A DNA stretch of 64,000 nucleotides from Paenibacillus sp. FSL M7-0420 (GCF_038002345.1 NZ_JBBOCJ010000001.1:3100001-3164000), one strand, 5' to 3'; numbered from the stretch's first letter, positions 27,998-36,730 are shown. Notes: generated by a model from the letters alone, not told the origin. Made by a program: numbers and translations.

Positions 27998-28321
27998 ATG
28001 ATCATAAAAGGGATCGAGAACATGGACGGCGGCAATATAATGAGCCAGATTCAGCAAGGCGGCAAATTCGTGATCTACACGTATTGCTTCTCTGTTGTCC
28101 TGATGACGTTCAGACGTAGCTCGGGCATCTATTTCATCAAGGCGGGCGAGGGCTCCGTCAAAAAAGGATTGAAGTACTCCCTGCTGACCTTCTTTGTGGG
28201 CTGGTGGGGGATTCCCTGGGGACCGATCTATTCCATCGGCGCGTTTATCACTAACTTCAAGGGCGGCAAGGACGTCACGAATGAAGTGTTAGCCGCCCTG
28301 TCGAATCAGAACGCTTCATAA
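27998..28321 (+). CDS. Small membrane protein of unknown function
   Basis: A 107-residue protein that I do not recognise as a named family. It has two likely membrane-associated segments (VIYTYCFSVVLMTF and YSLLTFFVGWWGIPWGPIYS) and a conserved-looking GWWGIPWGPIYS motif that often marks small interfacial proteins. AAAGGGG lies 9 bases before ATG 27998. It is a separate unit about 100 bases after bglH and is followed by a strong hairpin. Confidence 0.7.
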   Translation: MIIKGIENMDGGNIMSQIQQGGKFVIYTYCFSVVLMTFRRSSGIYFIKAGEGSVKKGLKYSLLTFFVGWWGIPWGPIYSIGAFITNFKGGKDVTNEVLAALSNQNAS

Positions 28322-28337
28322 TAAAAGTACACATAGG

Positions 28338-28385
28338 AGAAGCTGTCCCGCAAGCCGTGAAATATGGCTGGTTGGGACAGCTTCT
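28338..28385. terminator. Bidirectional terminator with 12-bp perfect stem
   Basis: AGAAGCTGTCCC pairs with GGGACAGCTTCT, with a second smaller stem in the loop. It lies between the small membrane gene and the convergent methyltransferase gene. Confidence 0.75.
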
Positions 28386-28389
28386 TGTG

Positions 28390-29151
28390 TTAATCATTTT
28401 TGCTGCTGCATACTGCGATATAATTCAGGTCCTTGCCTGTGGTGTTGAAGAAGGTATACATTTTCTTAAACTGCGCGCGGTTCTCCTTTTTGAGAGCATT
28501 CTTGAAAATACGCAGCGTACCGGCCACCCCTTCATCCCGGATCATCCCCTTAATGCTCATCAGCGACATCGTTCCGGTTACATGCTCAACCCGTTTGAAG
28601 CCGGTCTTGTTGAACAGGCCTTCCCAGTCTGCTACAGGCAGCGGTTCTACGTTCACATGAATGGTTTTCCGCAGCTCTGCCAGCTCCTCCGCCATATTCT
28701 CCTTTGCAAAAGTGATGTCATGCGTAAGCAGCACACCGCCCGGCTTCAGGACACGGAAGTATTCGGCTACCGCTTTTTGCTTCGCCGCCTGGTTCAGCAT
28801 CGTCAGCATGGCTTCATTAATGACGACATCGAAGCTGTTATCTTCAAAAGGGAGCTTCATCGCATTCGCTTGTCTAACGTTAATGTACCCCTCCAGCTTC
28901 GCATCTCTGATGTTCTGCTCTGCCTTCGCAAGCGCCCTGGGGTCCATATCGATTCCAGTAATTTGGCATTTGTACTCCCGCGCAAGCTGGATAGAGGTGG
29001 TGCACATGTTGCAGGCTACTTCCAGTACCCGGCTGTCCTTATTTAGCTTCGCATGCCGGATCAACCAGTTCGTAGCAGCGACACCGCCGGGCCGCAGCCG
29101 CTTTTTACCGAGCTTGGCGAGGAAATTATGACCGACTTCCTTTTTCAACAT
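28390..29151 (-). CDS. SAM-dependent methyltransferase, class I, with altered motif I
   Basis: A 253-residue Rossmann-fold methyltransferase. The motif I position reads VLEVACNMCTTS (residues 42-53) rather than a Gly-rich ExGxGxG loop; ITGIDMD follows as motif II, then FDVVINEAMLTML and the post-motif LKPGGVLLTHD, so the fold is otherwise intact. Some Firmicute enzymes share such a loop from memory, but the target cannot be told. The start overlaps the end of the cupin gene by 26 bases, so translational coupling is likely. It is third in an operon of two cupins and this gene. Confidence 0.82.
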   Translation of the reverse strand: MLKKEVGHNFLAKLGKKRLRPGGVAATNWLIRHAKLNKDSRVLEVACNMCTTSIQLAREYKCQITGIDMDPRALAKAEQNIRDAKLEGYINVRQANAMKLPFEDNSFDVVINEAMLTMLNQAAKQKAVAEYFRVLKPGGVLLTHDITFAKENMAEELAELRKTIHVNVEPLPVADWEGLFNKTGFKRVEHVTGTMSLMSIKGMIRDEGVAGTLRIFKNALKKENRAQFKKMYTFFNTTGKDLNYIAVCSSKND

Positions 29152-29515
29152 GTCTCAATCCTTTCATCTCCGGCTTCACTACGATCAACAGCATTTGGAA
29201 GGCTTCTGTTGCATACAACGCGTGGGGAATATTGGCGGGTAAAATAAGGGTCTCCCCTGCCCGTACTGTATAAGGCTTGTCGTCAATCGTAATCCGTGCT
29301 TCGCCTGACAGAATATTGACCATGGCATCGCCGGGAGAGGAATGTCCGCCAATCGATGAACCTGTATCTACAGAGATCAGTGTCATGGCAAGGCTTGAGC
29401 GCTGAACCAGGGTCAGGCTGGATACCTGCTCCTGCTCTACAGTAATGATTTTGCGCAGATCCATGACTTCCGCTTGCGGGAGTCTTTTAATAAATTGCTC
29501 TTGTTCTTGTTCCAT
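29126..29515 (-). CDS. Cupin-domain protein, second of two
   Basis: A 129-residue single-domain cupin. The beta-barrel motifs read GSSIGGHSSPGDAMVNILSG and LPANIPHALYAT; one His of each motif is retained. It could bind a metal and act as a sensor, an isomerase or a small-molecule binder. It overlaps the methyltransferase gene by 26 bases and follows the first cupin gene after 15 bases. The operon is divergent from a Crp-like regulator and has a Fur-like box in the intergenic region. Confidence 0.8.
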   Translation of the reverse strand: MEQEQEQFIKRLPQAEVMDLRKIITVEQEQVSSLTLVQRSSLAMTLISVDTGSSIGGHSSPGDAMVNILSGEARITIDDKPYTVRAGETLILPANIPHALYATEAFQMLLIVVKPEMKGLRHVEKGSRS

Positions 29516-29530
29516 ATGATTACCTCCAGG

Positions 29531-29869
29531 TTAAATGCTGATTTGCAGGAATTTGCAGCTGCTCTGTGCATTGAACTCATGCCAGGTGCCGGCCTGCACG
29601 ATGACTGCTGCCCCGGCGGTTAATGCACAGGACTGGTCAGCGACAAGCATGTGAAGCTCACCCTCCAGAACGTGGATGATCTTGGATCTGGGCGAGGTCT
29701 CCGAGCTGATGGATTCGCCGGTGTCCATGCCGTACAGCACCCAGTCCTGGGCTTCCGCAGTGGTGGCAGCACCTTCAGGGAAGTGAAGTGTTCTGCTGGA
29801 AATCTGATAGGGCCGGATACTGATCATGTGACTGAAATGAACGACCGTTCCTTCCTTGATTTCACTCAT
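29531..29869 (-). CDS. Cupin-domain protein, first of two
   Basis: A 112-residue cupin: ESISSETSPRSKIIHVLEGE, then the C-terminal half VIVQAGTWHEFNAQSSC. Metal-binding His residues are fewer than in typical enzymes (TSPRSKIIHV replaces the HxH pair), suggesting a binding rather than catalytic role. AGGAGGA precedes the ATG at 29869. It is first in the operon with a second cupin and a methyltransferase, and is divergent from the Crp-like gene. Confidence 0.8.
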   Translation of the reverse strand: MSEIKEGTVVHFSHMISIRPYQISSRTLHFPEGAATTAEAQDWVLYGMDTGESISSETSPRSKIIHVLEGELHMLVADQSCALTAGAAVIVQAGTWHEFNAQSSCKFLQISI

Positions 29870-29912
29870 AATGTCCTCCTGTATATTGCTTGATACTTAA
29901 CATTTGATATAA

Positions 29913-29939
29913 TGAGAATTAAAGTGAGAATCGTTCTCA
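29913..29939. promoter_or_regulatory. Fur-like box between the cupin operon and the Crp-like gene
   Basis: TGAGAATCGTTCTCA (29925-29939) is a 6-3-6 inverted repeat of the TGAtAAT-type used by Fur-family repressors, and another TGAGAAT half lies at 29913-29919. It sits in the only intergenic space, so it may control both directions. A Crp-type site is an alternative. Confidence 0.5.
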
Positions 29940-30003
29940 TTTATTGAATTGTAGCAGAGTTTCTAAGATGACTCTGTTGCCATGGCAACAGGAGGCGATA
30001 AAT

Positions 30004-30687
30004 TTGCAGCAATATATGAACAAAATTCAAAATACAGTCCTGTTCAAAGGATTCCGGGGCAGCGAGGTGCAGCAGGCGCTCGGTTGTCTGCAGGGGTCGA
30101 TTAAGGATTTCGGCAGGAAGGATTTCATATTCAGGCAGGAGGAGTACCTGGAGGCGGCGGGCATCATTCTGGAGGGGAATGTCCTGCTCTGCAAGGAGAA
30201 CAGCTCCGGCACGCGCTTCATCTTCTCAGAGCTTGCGGACGGGGAGATTATCGGGGAGACAGCGCTTCGTCAGGAGCAGGAGCCCAGCGGCTATGAGGCG
30301 ATAGCCGGGTCGGCATGCCGGATTCTGTTCATCCGAATGAACAACATCATCCGTCCGGGGCACACGACCTGCCATCTTCGCGGCCGGATTATTGAGAATA
30401 TGCTGGCACTGCTGCTGGAGAATAACCGCTCGATGTATCAGAAGCTTGACCTGGTCTCCCACAAATCGCTACGGGAGCGGATCATTCACTACCTGAGCAT
30501 TCAGGCCCGCAAAAACAATTCGCCCGCCTTCGAGATCCCGTTCAGCAGAAGTGACCTGGCGGATTATCTGACGGTGGACAGAAGCGCCTTATCCCGGGAG
30601 CTGCAGCGGATGGCGCAGGACGGGCTGATCCGGTTCACGCGGAATCAGTTTGAGCTGCTTACGGTAGACTATGAGCTAAGGTGGTGA
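30004..30687 (+). CDS. Crp/Fnr-family transcriptional regulator
   Basis: A 227-residue regulator. An N-terminal cyclic-nucleotide-binding-like beta-roll (residues 15-120: GRKDFIFRQEEYLEAAGII, FSELADGEIIGETAL) is followed by a long dimer helix and a C-terminal winged helix (FSRSDLADYLTVDRSALSRE). I start at TTG 30004, 8 bases after AGGAGG at 29990-29995; ATG 30016 is too far away and a TTG at 29944 has no site. There are no clustered Cys for an Fe-S cluster, so an Fnr-type oxygen sensor is unlikely. It is divergent from the cupin-methyltransferase operon, its probable target. Confidence 0.87.
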   Translation: MQQYMNKIQNTVLFKGFRGSEVQQALGCLQGSIKDFGRKDFIFRQEEYLEAAGIILEGNVLLCKENSSGTRFIFSELADGEIIGETALRQEQEPSGYEAIAGSACRILFIRMNNIIRPGHTTCHLRGRIIENMLALLLENNRSMYQKLDLVSHKSLRERIIHYLSIQARKNNSPAFEIPFSRSDLADYLTVDRSALSRELQRMAQDGLIRFTRNQFELLTVDYELRW

Positions 30688-30793
30688 TCTGTGGTATCCT
30701 CACTGGAATAACCACTTAATTATTGATAGCACCTTATAATATGTTATAATGAATTTCTGATTTCATACTAAGTAGAATAGAGGTCGCCAAAGG

Positions 30794-31093
30794 ATGAAAG
30801 TAAAAATTAACCGCAATGCAGCTAAGGTTCTAAAAGATATGTTGAACAGCCCGGAAGCGGAAGGCAAGAAAATCCGCGTGGTCATCACCCAGAATCACGG
30901 AGATCACGGACACTATGATGTAGCGCTGGATACACCTACTGAGCACGATGAAGTGGTCGCTACAGATAAGGATATCGAGATTCTGCTGGATACGCGCGAA
31001 CCGCTGCTAGACGGCGTCTGGATTCAGTATTTCTATGTTCCGCAGGAAGGCTTCTTCATCACCAATCCGTCTACCGGATTCCTGGAGAAATAA
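30794..31093 (+). CDS. HesB-like fold protein without cysteine
   Basis: A 99-residue protein of the HesB/IscA-like (Fe-S biosynthesis) fold: RVVITQNHGDHGHYDVALD, DIEILLDTREPLLDGVWIQY and FFITNPSTGFLEK. A-type Fe-S carriers need three Cys, and this protein has none, so it cannot hold a cluster in the usual way. It resembles the HesB-like proteins annotated in Bacillus that also lack them (from memory). The His-rich stretch NHGDHGHY could bind a metal. It is a single gene with its own terminator. Confidence 0.7.
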   Translation: MKVKINRNAAKVLKDMLNSPEAEGKKIRVVITQNHGDHGHYDVALDTPTEHDEVVATDKDIEILLDTREPLLDGVWIQYFYVPQEGFFITNPSTGFLEK

Positions 31094-31128
31094 GCGGCAG
31101 TTAACTATGATCTGTGCTGCCTTAGGGG

Positions 31129-31180
31129 CGGCACTGTCTGAAACAGCCTCATCCGGCTGGTCAGACGGTGCCGTCTTTTT
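31129..31180 (+). terminator. Terminator of the HesB-like gene
   Basis: CGGCACTGTCTG pairs with CAGACGGTGCCG, an inner AGCC/GGCT stem fills the loop, and TCTTTTT follows. Confidence 0.85.
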
Positions 31181-31305
31181 GTGCTGGGCGAAAAGTCGTT
31201 GCAAAAGTATGCATTATCGTTGAATGCCTATATTAGCGGAGCGCGGATTTTTTATTATACTGTTCTTGTAAGCGATTACACACATATAGCTGGGGGGAAA
31301 TTCTA

Positions 31306-32886
31306 GTGAATAAGAAAAAAGCAATGACACTGATGTCCAGTATCCTGATGGTCTCTCTGCTTAGCGCGTGCGGAGGCAGTAACGGCAATGCCGGCTCGGA
31401 GCCGAAGGCCTCAGCCGCAGCAACGGAAGCTACAGGAACGAATGCCCAGCCAGCCAAGGACGCCGGTGCAGTGGATACATCCCAGCCTGTAACCCTGAAG
31501 ATGATCTTCGTAGGTCCGAAGCCGGTTGATTACGATCAGGTATTCGGGGAGATCAATAAGAAGCTCAAGGAGAAAATCAACGCCACACTGGAAGCCGAAT
31601 TCCTGGACTGGTCCGACTGGGCGCAGAAATATCCGCTTAAGCTGGCGGCTAACGAGGACTTCGATCTGATCTATGCCGCCAACTGGGCAGGCTATAACGA
31701 CCAGGCACTCAAGGGAGGGTTCCTGGAGCTGACGAACGAGCTGCTGGAGAAATATGCTCCGATGACCTGGAAGGCGATGCCTGAGGTAGCCTGGGGTCAG
31801 GCGAAGGTGAACGGCAAGCTGTATATGGTGCCTCAGAACCGCGGCGAAACCGTGGAGAAGCTGATTCTGTACCGCGAAGACCTGCGCAAAAAATATAATC
31901 TGCCGGAGATCAACAGCCCGGAGGCGTACGCCAACTATCTCAAGACTATATCCGGAAAAGAGAAGGGAGTTACTCCATTCGTACCGGAGACTGGCGACTG
32001 GAAGCTGCATAATCTGGACCGGATTCTGCTCAAGCAGCAGAACGAATGGAATCTGTTCGACCTCGATCTGCCGATGGGCTTCAAGCTGGATGATCCGGCC
32101 GGTAAAGTGTTCAACTTATATGAGACTCCTGAATTCAAGGAGCTTGTCTACTATTATAAAGATCTGGCCGAGAATAACGCCTGGTCGAAGAGCGCACTGA
32201 ACAGCAAGCTGGATCATCAGCAGGAATTCAAGGCCGGCAAGGCAGCCTCCATCACCCACAATCTGGGTACGCTTGGCGCCTTGATGACCGATATGCGGGA
32301 GAAGAACTCTCCGTATGAGCTGGCTCTAGCCGATATCAATCCGGATAAGAAAAAATCGGTGGCCGTCTCTACGCAGAACGGCGTAGCGATTCACTCCACC
32401 TCCAAGCAGCCGGAACGTGCGCTGATGATGATCGATCTGCTCCAGAACGATAAGGAACTGCATGATCTGATCATGAACGGCATCACGGCTGTACACTATA
32501 ATCCGGTCGGCGAAGATAAATTCACGAACGCCGAGAAGAATGCCAACTACACCGGCTTCTCGAACTGGGGCTTCAACTCCCCGCTGAACCGGGATAATGC
32601 CTCCTTCCCAGATGAAGCGAACGCCCTGACTGACAAATGGGAGAAGGAGGTCTATCACTATCCGCTGGAGACCTTCGTCTTCGACAACAGCAAGGTGAAG
32701 ACAGAGGTGGCCAATGTCGGCAATGTGATGCTGCAATACGGCATTCCGCTGGAATACGGAACGGTGAAGGATGTAGACGCGGGTCTGGCCAAGCTCCAGC
32801 AGCAGGTTAAGGCCGCCGGTATCGATACCATCATCGCAGAGGTGCAGCGTCAGATTGATGAATTCCTGGCGAACTCAGGCCAATAA
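31306..32886 (+). CDS. Extracellular solute-binding lipoprotein with DUF3502-type C-terminus (orphan)
   Basis: A 526-residue ABC-type sugar-binding lipoprotein. The start is GTG 31306 behind a G-rich site (GGGGGG). The signal ends in SLLSACGG, giving lipidation on Cys22. A Ser/Ala-rich linker precedes the binding domain (AANEDFDLIYAANWAGYNDQ, SYAMVPQNRGETVEKLILYR-like). The C-terminal part (VFDNSKVKTEVANVGNV, then LQQQVKAAGIDTIIAEVQRQ) matches DUF3502, seen in many Paenibacillus binding proteins. No permease or ATPase gene is adjacent, so it must share components or act in sensing. The ligand is unknown, probably an oligosaccharide. Confidence 0.88.
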   Translation: MNKKKAMTLMSSILMVSLLSACGGSNGNAGSEPKASAAATEATGTNAQPAKDAGAVDTSQPVTLKMIFVGPKPVDYDQVFGEINKKLKEKINATLEAEFLDWSDWAQKYPLKLAANEDFDLIYAANWAGYNDQALKGGFLELTNELLEKYAPMTWKAMPEVAWGQAKVNGKLYMVPQNRGETVEKLILYREDLRKKYNLPEINSPEAYANYLKTISGKEKGVTPFVPETGDWKLHNLDRILLKQQNEWNLFDLDLPMGFKLDDPAGKVFNLYETPEFKELVYYYKDLAENNAWSKSALNSKLDHQQEFKAGKAASITHNLGTLGALMTDMREKNSPYELALADINPDKKKSVAVSTQNGVAIHSTSKQPERALMMIDLLQNDKELHDLIMNGITAVHYNPVGEDKFTNAEKNANYTGFSNWGFNSPLNRDNASFPDEANALTDKWEKEVYHYPLETFVFDNSKVKTEVANVGNVMLQYGIPLEYGTVKDVDAGLAKLQQQVKAAGIDTIIAEVQRQIDEFLANSGQ

Positions 32887-32922
32887 CCTGACAGCTCGGT
32901 TATAGCTTATACGAACAATAGG

Positions 32923-32966
32923 ACAGCGGTTCTCCCGTCTTGGGGAACCGCTGTTTCATGTTTTTT
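32923..32966 (+). terminator. Terminator of the orphan solute-binding gene
   Basis: ACAGCGGTTCTCCC pairs with GGGGAACCGCTGT; a T-rich run (TTTCATGTTTTTT) follows. Confidence 0.85.
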
Positions 32967-32994
32967 AGGCCCGTTCATTTTGCCGGGCCGTCAT

Positions 32995-34347
32995 TCAGCT
33001 TGTGGTGCGGGCCGGCGGGATGCTCTGCGGGTTGTTGAACACATTGCCGGGATCATATTTCGCCTTGACTCTGCGTAATCTGGCATAGTTCGTTCCGTAA
33101 TAGACCGGGCCGGAAGGCTTGATGCCCTGGTCAGGCACGTTGATGTAGCTTCCTACGATGAACGGCTGCAGCTTGCGGCGGGTGTTGCGGACGTAGAATA
33201 TATTTTTGGCGGCGTCCGATTTCTTGACCCAGGAGCTGTTCCACTCCACATAGAATTTGGCCTTGCGCCAGTAGAAGGCGGTAGATTTAGGAGATTTACG
33301 GCTTACCGCCCCACCCCAATTGAGGAAAAAGAACCCGGCGTCCTTCCCCTCCACCTTCTCCAGGAACTCACGCATCGGCTTGAATGCCTGATCCGGGAAC
33401 GGTTTCCTGCCGAAGCCGCTGGAGAACTGGTTACTGACCCGCTGGGTCTGCACCGGATCGGGAGCGAGCATGAAGCTGACCACCTGCGGATAAGGCAGGG
33501 AACGGATCGTTTGGACCGTGGGCGTTCCTACACTTGTAATGGGCTTCAAGAGGCGGACAGCCTCAGCCTTAGATCCGAGGAACAGTCCCAGCATGCTGAC
33601 ATTTCCACCCTTTTTGGGACCGATGGATAATTCGCTGCCCAGTCTCGTATTCACTGCGGGAGCCCAGCGCTGCCAGGTCTTAAGGACCTTCTCGAACTGG
33701 CCCCAGGGCCAGGTGATGCGGAATACCGTTGCTGTGGCAGGAGCCGGGCGTACTTTGAATTTGTAACGGGTGTACACGCCGAAGTTGCCTCCGCCGCCGC
33801 CACGGGAAGCCCAGAGCAGATCGGCATTCCTTTTCTTATTTGCAATAATGATTCTGCCCTTGGCATCGACCATTTCAAGCTCCACCAGATTATCGCTGAC
33901 CAGCCCCAGAGTACGCTGAAGCGGGCCGATGCCGCCGCCTAGTGTAATGCCCCCGATTCCAACGGTAGGACTGTCCCCATAAGGTGACATATACCCTTTC
34001 CGGGCCAGCGTATGGGCGATTCTCCCGACCGTATTTCCGGCTCCGACGACGGCTGTCCCGGTTGTGCGGCTTAGCTTAATGCTGTTCATTTCACTGACAT
34101 CAATGACGATGCCGCCGTTCACCTGGGACAGATTGACCTCCAGCGCATGTCTGCCGCCTCTGGGACGGATGGGAATCCCACGTTCGTTGGCCCATTTGAT
34201 AGCATTCACTACATCCTGGGTCTTCTTGGCGAACACGAATACTTTGGGGAATCGGTCGGTATGCGGGTCCCAATTTTTGCGCGCGGCCTCATAACCCGGA
34301 TCACCTTTGTAGATGACGCGTCCGGTAAGCTTCGTTGCTGAGTTCAC
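32995..34347 (-). CDS. FAD-linked oxidase, berberine-bridge-like family
   Basis: A 450-residue flavoprotein oxidase. The PCMH-type FAD domain covers residues 30-210, with His67 in RPRGGRHALEVN as the probable covalent FAD site; the Cys that forms a second bond in many family members is absent (GDSPTVGIGG), so single linkage is predicted. The substrate domain follows, and the C-terminal berberine-like motif YYGTNYARLRRVKAKYDPGN ends with NVFNNPQSI. There is no clear signal peptide. It is divergent from the AraC/lipoprotein gene, whose Fur-like box lies about 105 bases upstream. The substrate is unknown, probably a sugar or aromatic alcohol. Confidence 0.85.
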   Translation of the reverse strand: MNSATKLTGRVIYKGDPGYEAARKNWDPHTDRFPKVFVFAKKTQDVVNAIKWANERGIPIRPRGGRHALEVNLSQVNGGIVIDVSEMNSIKLSRTTGTAVVGAGNTVGRIAHTLARKGYMSPYGDSPTVGIGGITLGGGIGPLQRTLGLVSDNLVELEMVDAKGRIIIANKKRNADLLWASRGGGGGNFGVYTRYKFKVRPAPATATVFRITWPWGQFEKVLKTWQRWAPAVNTRLGSELSIGPKKGGNVSMLGLFLGSKAEAVRLLKPITSVGTPTVQTIRSLPYPQVVSFMLAPDPVQTQRVSNQFSSGFGRKPFPDQAFKPMREFLEKVEGKDAGFFFLNWGGAVSRKSPKSTAFYWRKAKFYVEWNSSWVKKSDAAKNIFYVRNTRRKLQPFIVGSYINVPDQGIKPSGPVYYGTNYARLRRVKAKYDPGNVFNNPQSIPPARTTS

Positions 34348-34453
34348 TGGTTTCCAGCTCCTTTTGAGCGAATATGGGCATAGATATGACTTTGACTAGG
34401 TTAATGTATGCGGGGCTTTAGTCTATGGAGTGGGCTATAATACGGGCTATTAA

Positions 34454-34468
34454 TGAGAATGGTTATCA
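34454..34468. promoter_or_regulatory. Fur-like box upstream of the AraC-lipoprotein gene
   Basis: TGAGAATGGTTATCA is a 7-1-7 match to TGATAATNATTATCA with few mismatches, 59 bases before ATG 34528. It predicts iron control of the regulator gene. It resembles the internal box at 35445-35459. Confidence 0.6.
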
Positions 34469-34527
34469 ATTATAATGTGATTAACCGTCAAAGGATACAG
34501 CGGAATAAAGATAAACGGGGAATAGTG

Positions 34528-36534
34528 ATGAAGCTGAACGAACATATACAGTGGTGGAACCATGCATCGGTCAGGATTATGGATATCCGCAGAGGGAGGC
34601 TTCCGGCAGGCTCGGCGCTTCCATATTATCAGCTGCCTTCGAGTGCGTTCCTGTATGCTGCTCAGGGACAGGCGCAAGTGCAGCTGGATGAGCTACAGAC
34701 TACCTTGAGACGTAATCAGCTTGTGCATGGCGGGCGGGGGGCTATTCTTGCGGTGCGTGCAGATGAAGCCTTCGAATACTTCCTGGTGCTGTACAAGGCA
34801 GTGCTGATGCTGCCCCAGTCCAACAGAGTGATAAGTCTGCTGGAGCAGGAGAATCCGGCCAGGCTTCAATACAGCTTCAGTCCCGCTTACACGCATCCCT
34901 TGCTGGACCGGCTTGAGCGGATGTACATAGAGTGGTTAACCGCAGATCCTCTGCAGCATCTCTATGTGAGATCGCTGTTTCTTCAATTTGTCCATGAAGT
35001 GCTGGTTCAGATGAAGCAGCAGGGGCTTGTTCCGGTTCAGCCGGACCTGCTGGCTCAAGCACTGCGGTACATGCGTGAGCATTACAGGGAGCCGATCACG
35101 CTGGACACTCTGGCTGAACAGTTTGATTGCAGCGTAAGCTATCTGAGCAAGCTGTTCAAGAGCCGGATGCAGGCAGGGCCCATCCGTGTACTGACACAGA
35201 TCCGCATGGAGAGAGCTGCGCATGATCTGCTGTATAGCGGATATACCGTGCAGGAGATTGCGGAACGGACAGGCTATCCCGATGCCCATACCTTCAGCCG
35301 GAATTTCAAGAAGCAGTATGGCTGCCCGCCGGTACAATTCAGAATGAACATGGACGCGGAGCTGCTTGTACAAGGATCGCCTGTCGTTCATCCGATTACT
35401 GCCCTTGTAGCTCATAATTCCAAGTGCTATAGTATCCAAAGTAGTGAGAACTATTATCATTTACAGCGAAAAGGGGGATTACCAGTGATGCGGGGAACGA
35501 AGACGGCATCTATGGCTACAGCGGTTCTATTATTGTGTGTAACCTTGCTGCTAAGCGCATGTTCGGGGTCTGGTGCAGGAACATCGGCGAATAACGGTGC
35601 GGCAGGTAACAAGGCGCCATCATCCTTGAGTACGGCCATTCCTGGGGGCGAAACGGCGGCTCCGGGCTCCAATACAGGCAGTACGGCTGCAGCAACGAAA
35701 GTTTATACTGACGGCAAGGGGGAGGTTACCATTCCGGTAAATCCGCAGCGGATTATTGATCTGACAGGCAGCGCCATCGGCAATCTGCTGGTGCTCGGTG
35801 TGAAGCCGGTCGCAGCTTCGGATGACTCCTTGAAGAATCCGTTCCATGCGGGTCAGCTGGATGATATCGTTAATATTGGAGCGGAACCGAATGCTGAGGC
35901 TATTCTGAAGCTGGACCCGGATCTGATTCTGACTTTTGACTATATCGAAGAAGCCCAGTATGAGCAGCTTGTCCAGATCGCTCCGGTGGTCCGGCTGAAA
36001 TACGGCGGGGGCACTCCGCAGGATCTGCTTCTGGAATTCGGCAAGATTACCGGCAAAGAGGCGGAGGCACAGCAGTGGATTGACGGGTGGAACGATAGAA
36101 TTGCTGAAGTGAAGCCGAAGATTACTGAAGTTGTCGGTGACCAGACAGTATCGATTCTCCAGCCTTATGCGAAGGGCATCTATGCCTGGGGCAACAAGGG
36201 AGGAAGAGGCGGTGAGATTCTGTACGGGGACCTCGGCCTTAAGGCACCGGAGATTATCCGGACCACTTTGATTGACGGGGAAGGCTTCGGCGGGAACTTG
36301 TCGCTTGAGCTGCTGCCGGAGTATGCGGGAGACTATATTTTCACCAGCAACTGGGGCTGGGATGACGGGGATGCGAATGTTGTGTATGGCAGCAAGGACT
36401 GGAAGTCACTCCCGGCTGTGAAGAATAATCGCGTCTATTTCATTGATGAGAAGGGCTCCTATTATAATGACCCGATCTCTCTGGAAGCACAGCTGAAATT
36501 CATTGTGGAGAGCTTTCTGGGAACGGGACAATAA
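34528..36534 (+). CDS. AraC regulator fused in frame to a siderophore-binding lipoprotein
   Basis: A single open frame of 668 residues. Residues 1-160 form an AraC-type sensing region; about 175-280 is the AraC helix-turn-helix pair (YLSKLFKSRM, HTFSRNFKKQYGCPPVQF). Residues 281-320 translate what looks like a promoter region. Residues 321-345 are a full lipoprotein signal (VLLLCVTLLLSAC, Cys345). Residues 385-668 are a FecB/FepB-type siderophore-binding domain (PQRIIDLTGSAIGNLLVLGV, EAILKLDPDLILTFDY). ATG 34528 has ACGGGGAA upstream. An internal ribosome site, promoter and Fur-like box precede ATG 35488, so the lipoprotein can also be made alone. Bacillus Btr joins the same two domains without a signal peptide, so this arrangement is unusual. 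No FecCD permease is nearby. Confidence 0.82.
   Translation: MKLNEHIQWWNHASVRIMDIRRGRLPAGSALPYYQLPSSAFLYAAQGQAQVQLDELQTTLRRNQLVHGGRGAILAVRADEAFEYFLVLYKAVLMLPQSNRVISLLEQENPARLQYSFSPAYTHPLLDRLERMYIEWLTADPLQHLYVRSLFLQFVHEVLVQMKQQGLVPVQPDLLAQALRYMREHYREPITLDTLAEQFDCSVSYLSKLFKSRMQAGPIRVLTQIRMERAAHDLLYSGYTVQEIAERTGYPDAHTFSRNFKKQYGCPPVQFRMNMDAELLVQGSPVVHPITALVAHNSKCYSIQSSENYYHLQRKGGLPVMRGTKTASMATAVLLLCVTLLLSACSGSGAGTSANNGAAGNKAPSSLSTAIPGGETAAPGSNTGSTAAATKVYTDGKGEVTIPVNPQRIIDLTGSAIGNLLVLGVKPVAASDDSLKNPFHAGQLDDIVNIGAEPNAEAILKLDPDLILTFDYIEEAQYEQLVQIAPVVRLKYGGGTPQDLLLEFGKITGKEAEAQQWIDGWNDRIAEVKPKITEVVGDQTVSILQPYAKGIYAWGNKGGRGGEILYGDLGLKAPEIIRTTLIDGEGFGGNLSLELLPEYAGDYIFTSNWGWDDGDANVVYGSKDWKSLPAVKNNRVYFIDEKGSYYNDPISLEAQLKFIVESFLGTGQ
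35405..35490 (+). promoter_or_regulatory. Internal promoter, Fur-like box and ribosome site inside the AraC-lipoprotein gene
   Basis: TTGTAG (35405-35410), 17 bp and TATAGT (35428-35433) form a plausible promoter. TGAGAACTATTATCA (35445-35459) is a Fur-like box over the expected start of transcription. AAGGGGG (35471-35477) lies 10 bases before ATG 35488, in frame with the upstream AraC part, giving a 348-residue lipoprotein. Confidence 0.65.
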
Positions 36535-36580
36535 TCCGGGTGTTGCGCATGAACGCGTAAGTAAGCCGGAATGATAAGGG

Positions 36581-36617
36581 GATCAATAGGCTCTTTGGAG
36601 CATGTTGATCTTTTTTT
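36581..36617 (+). terminator. Terminator of the AraC-lipoprotein gene
   Basis: GATCAA...GCTC pairs with GAGC...TTGATC, then seven Ts. It is a strong intrinsic terminator 47 bases after the stop. Confidence 0.9.
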
Positions 36618-36730
36618 CGGAGACAGAGCTGCTGTACAACTTAATATTTACATTTCGTGTAATGTATATATACTTAACTTTTGAAGGATTCATATCTCCG
36701 GGTTAACCGGCAAGGGAGGATATTACAGAC

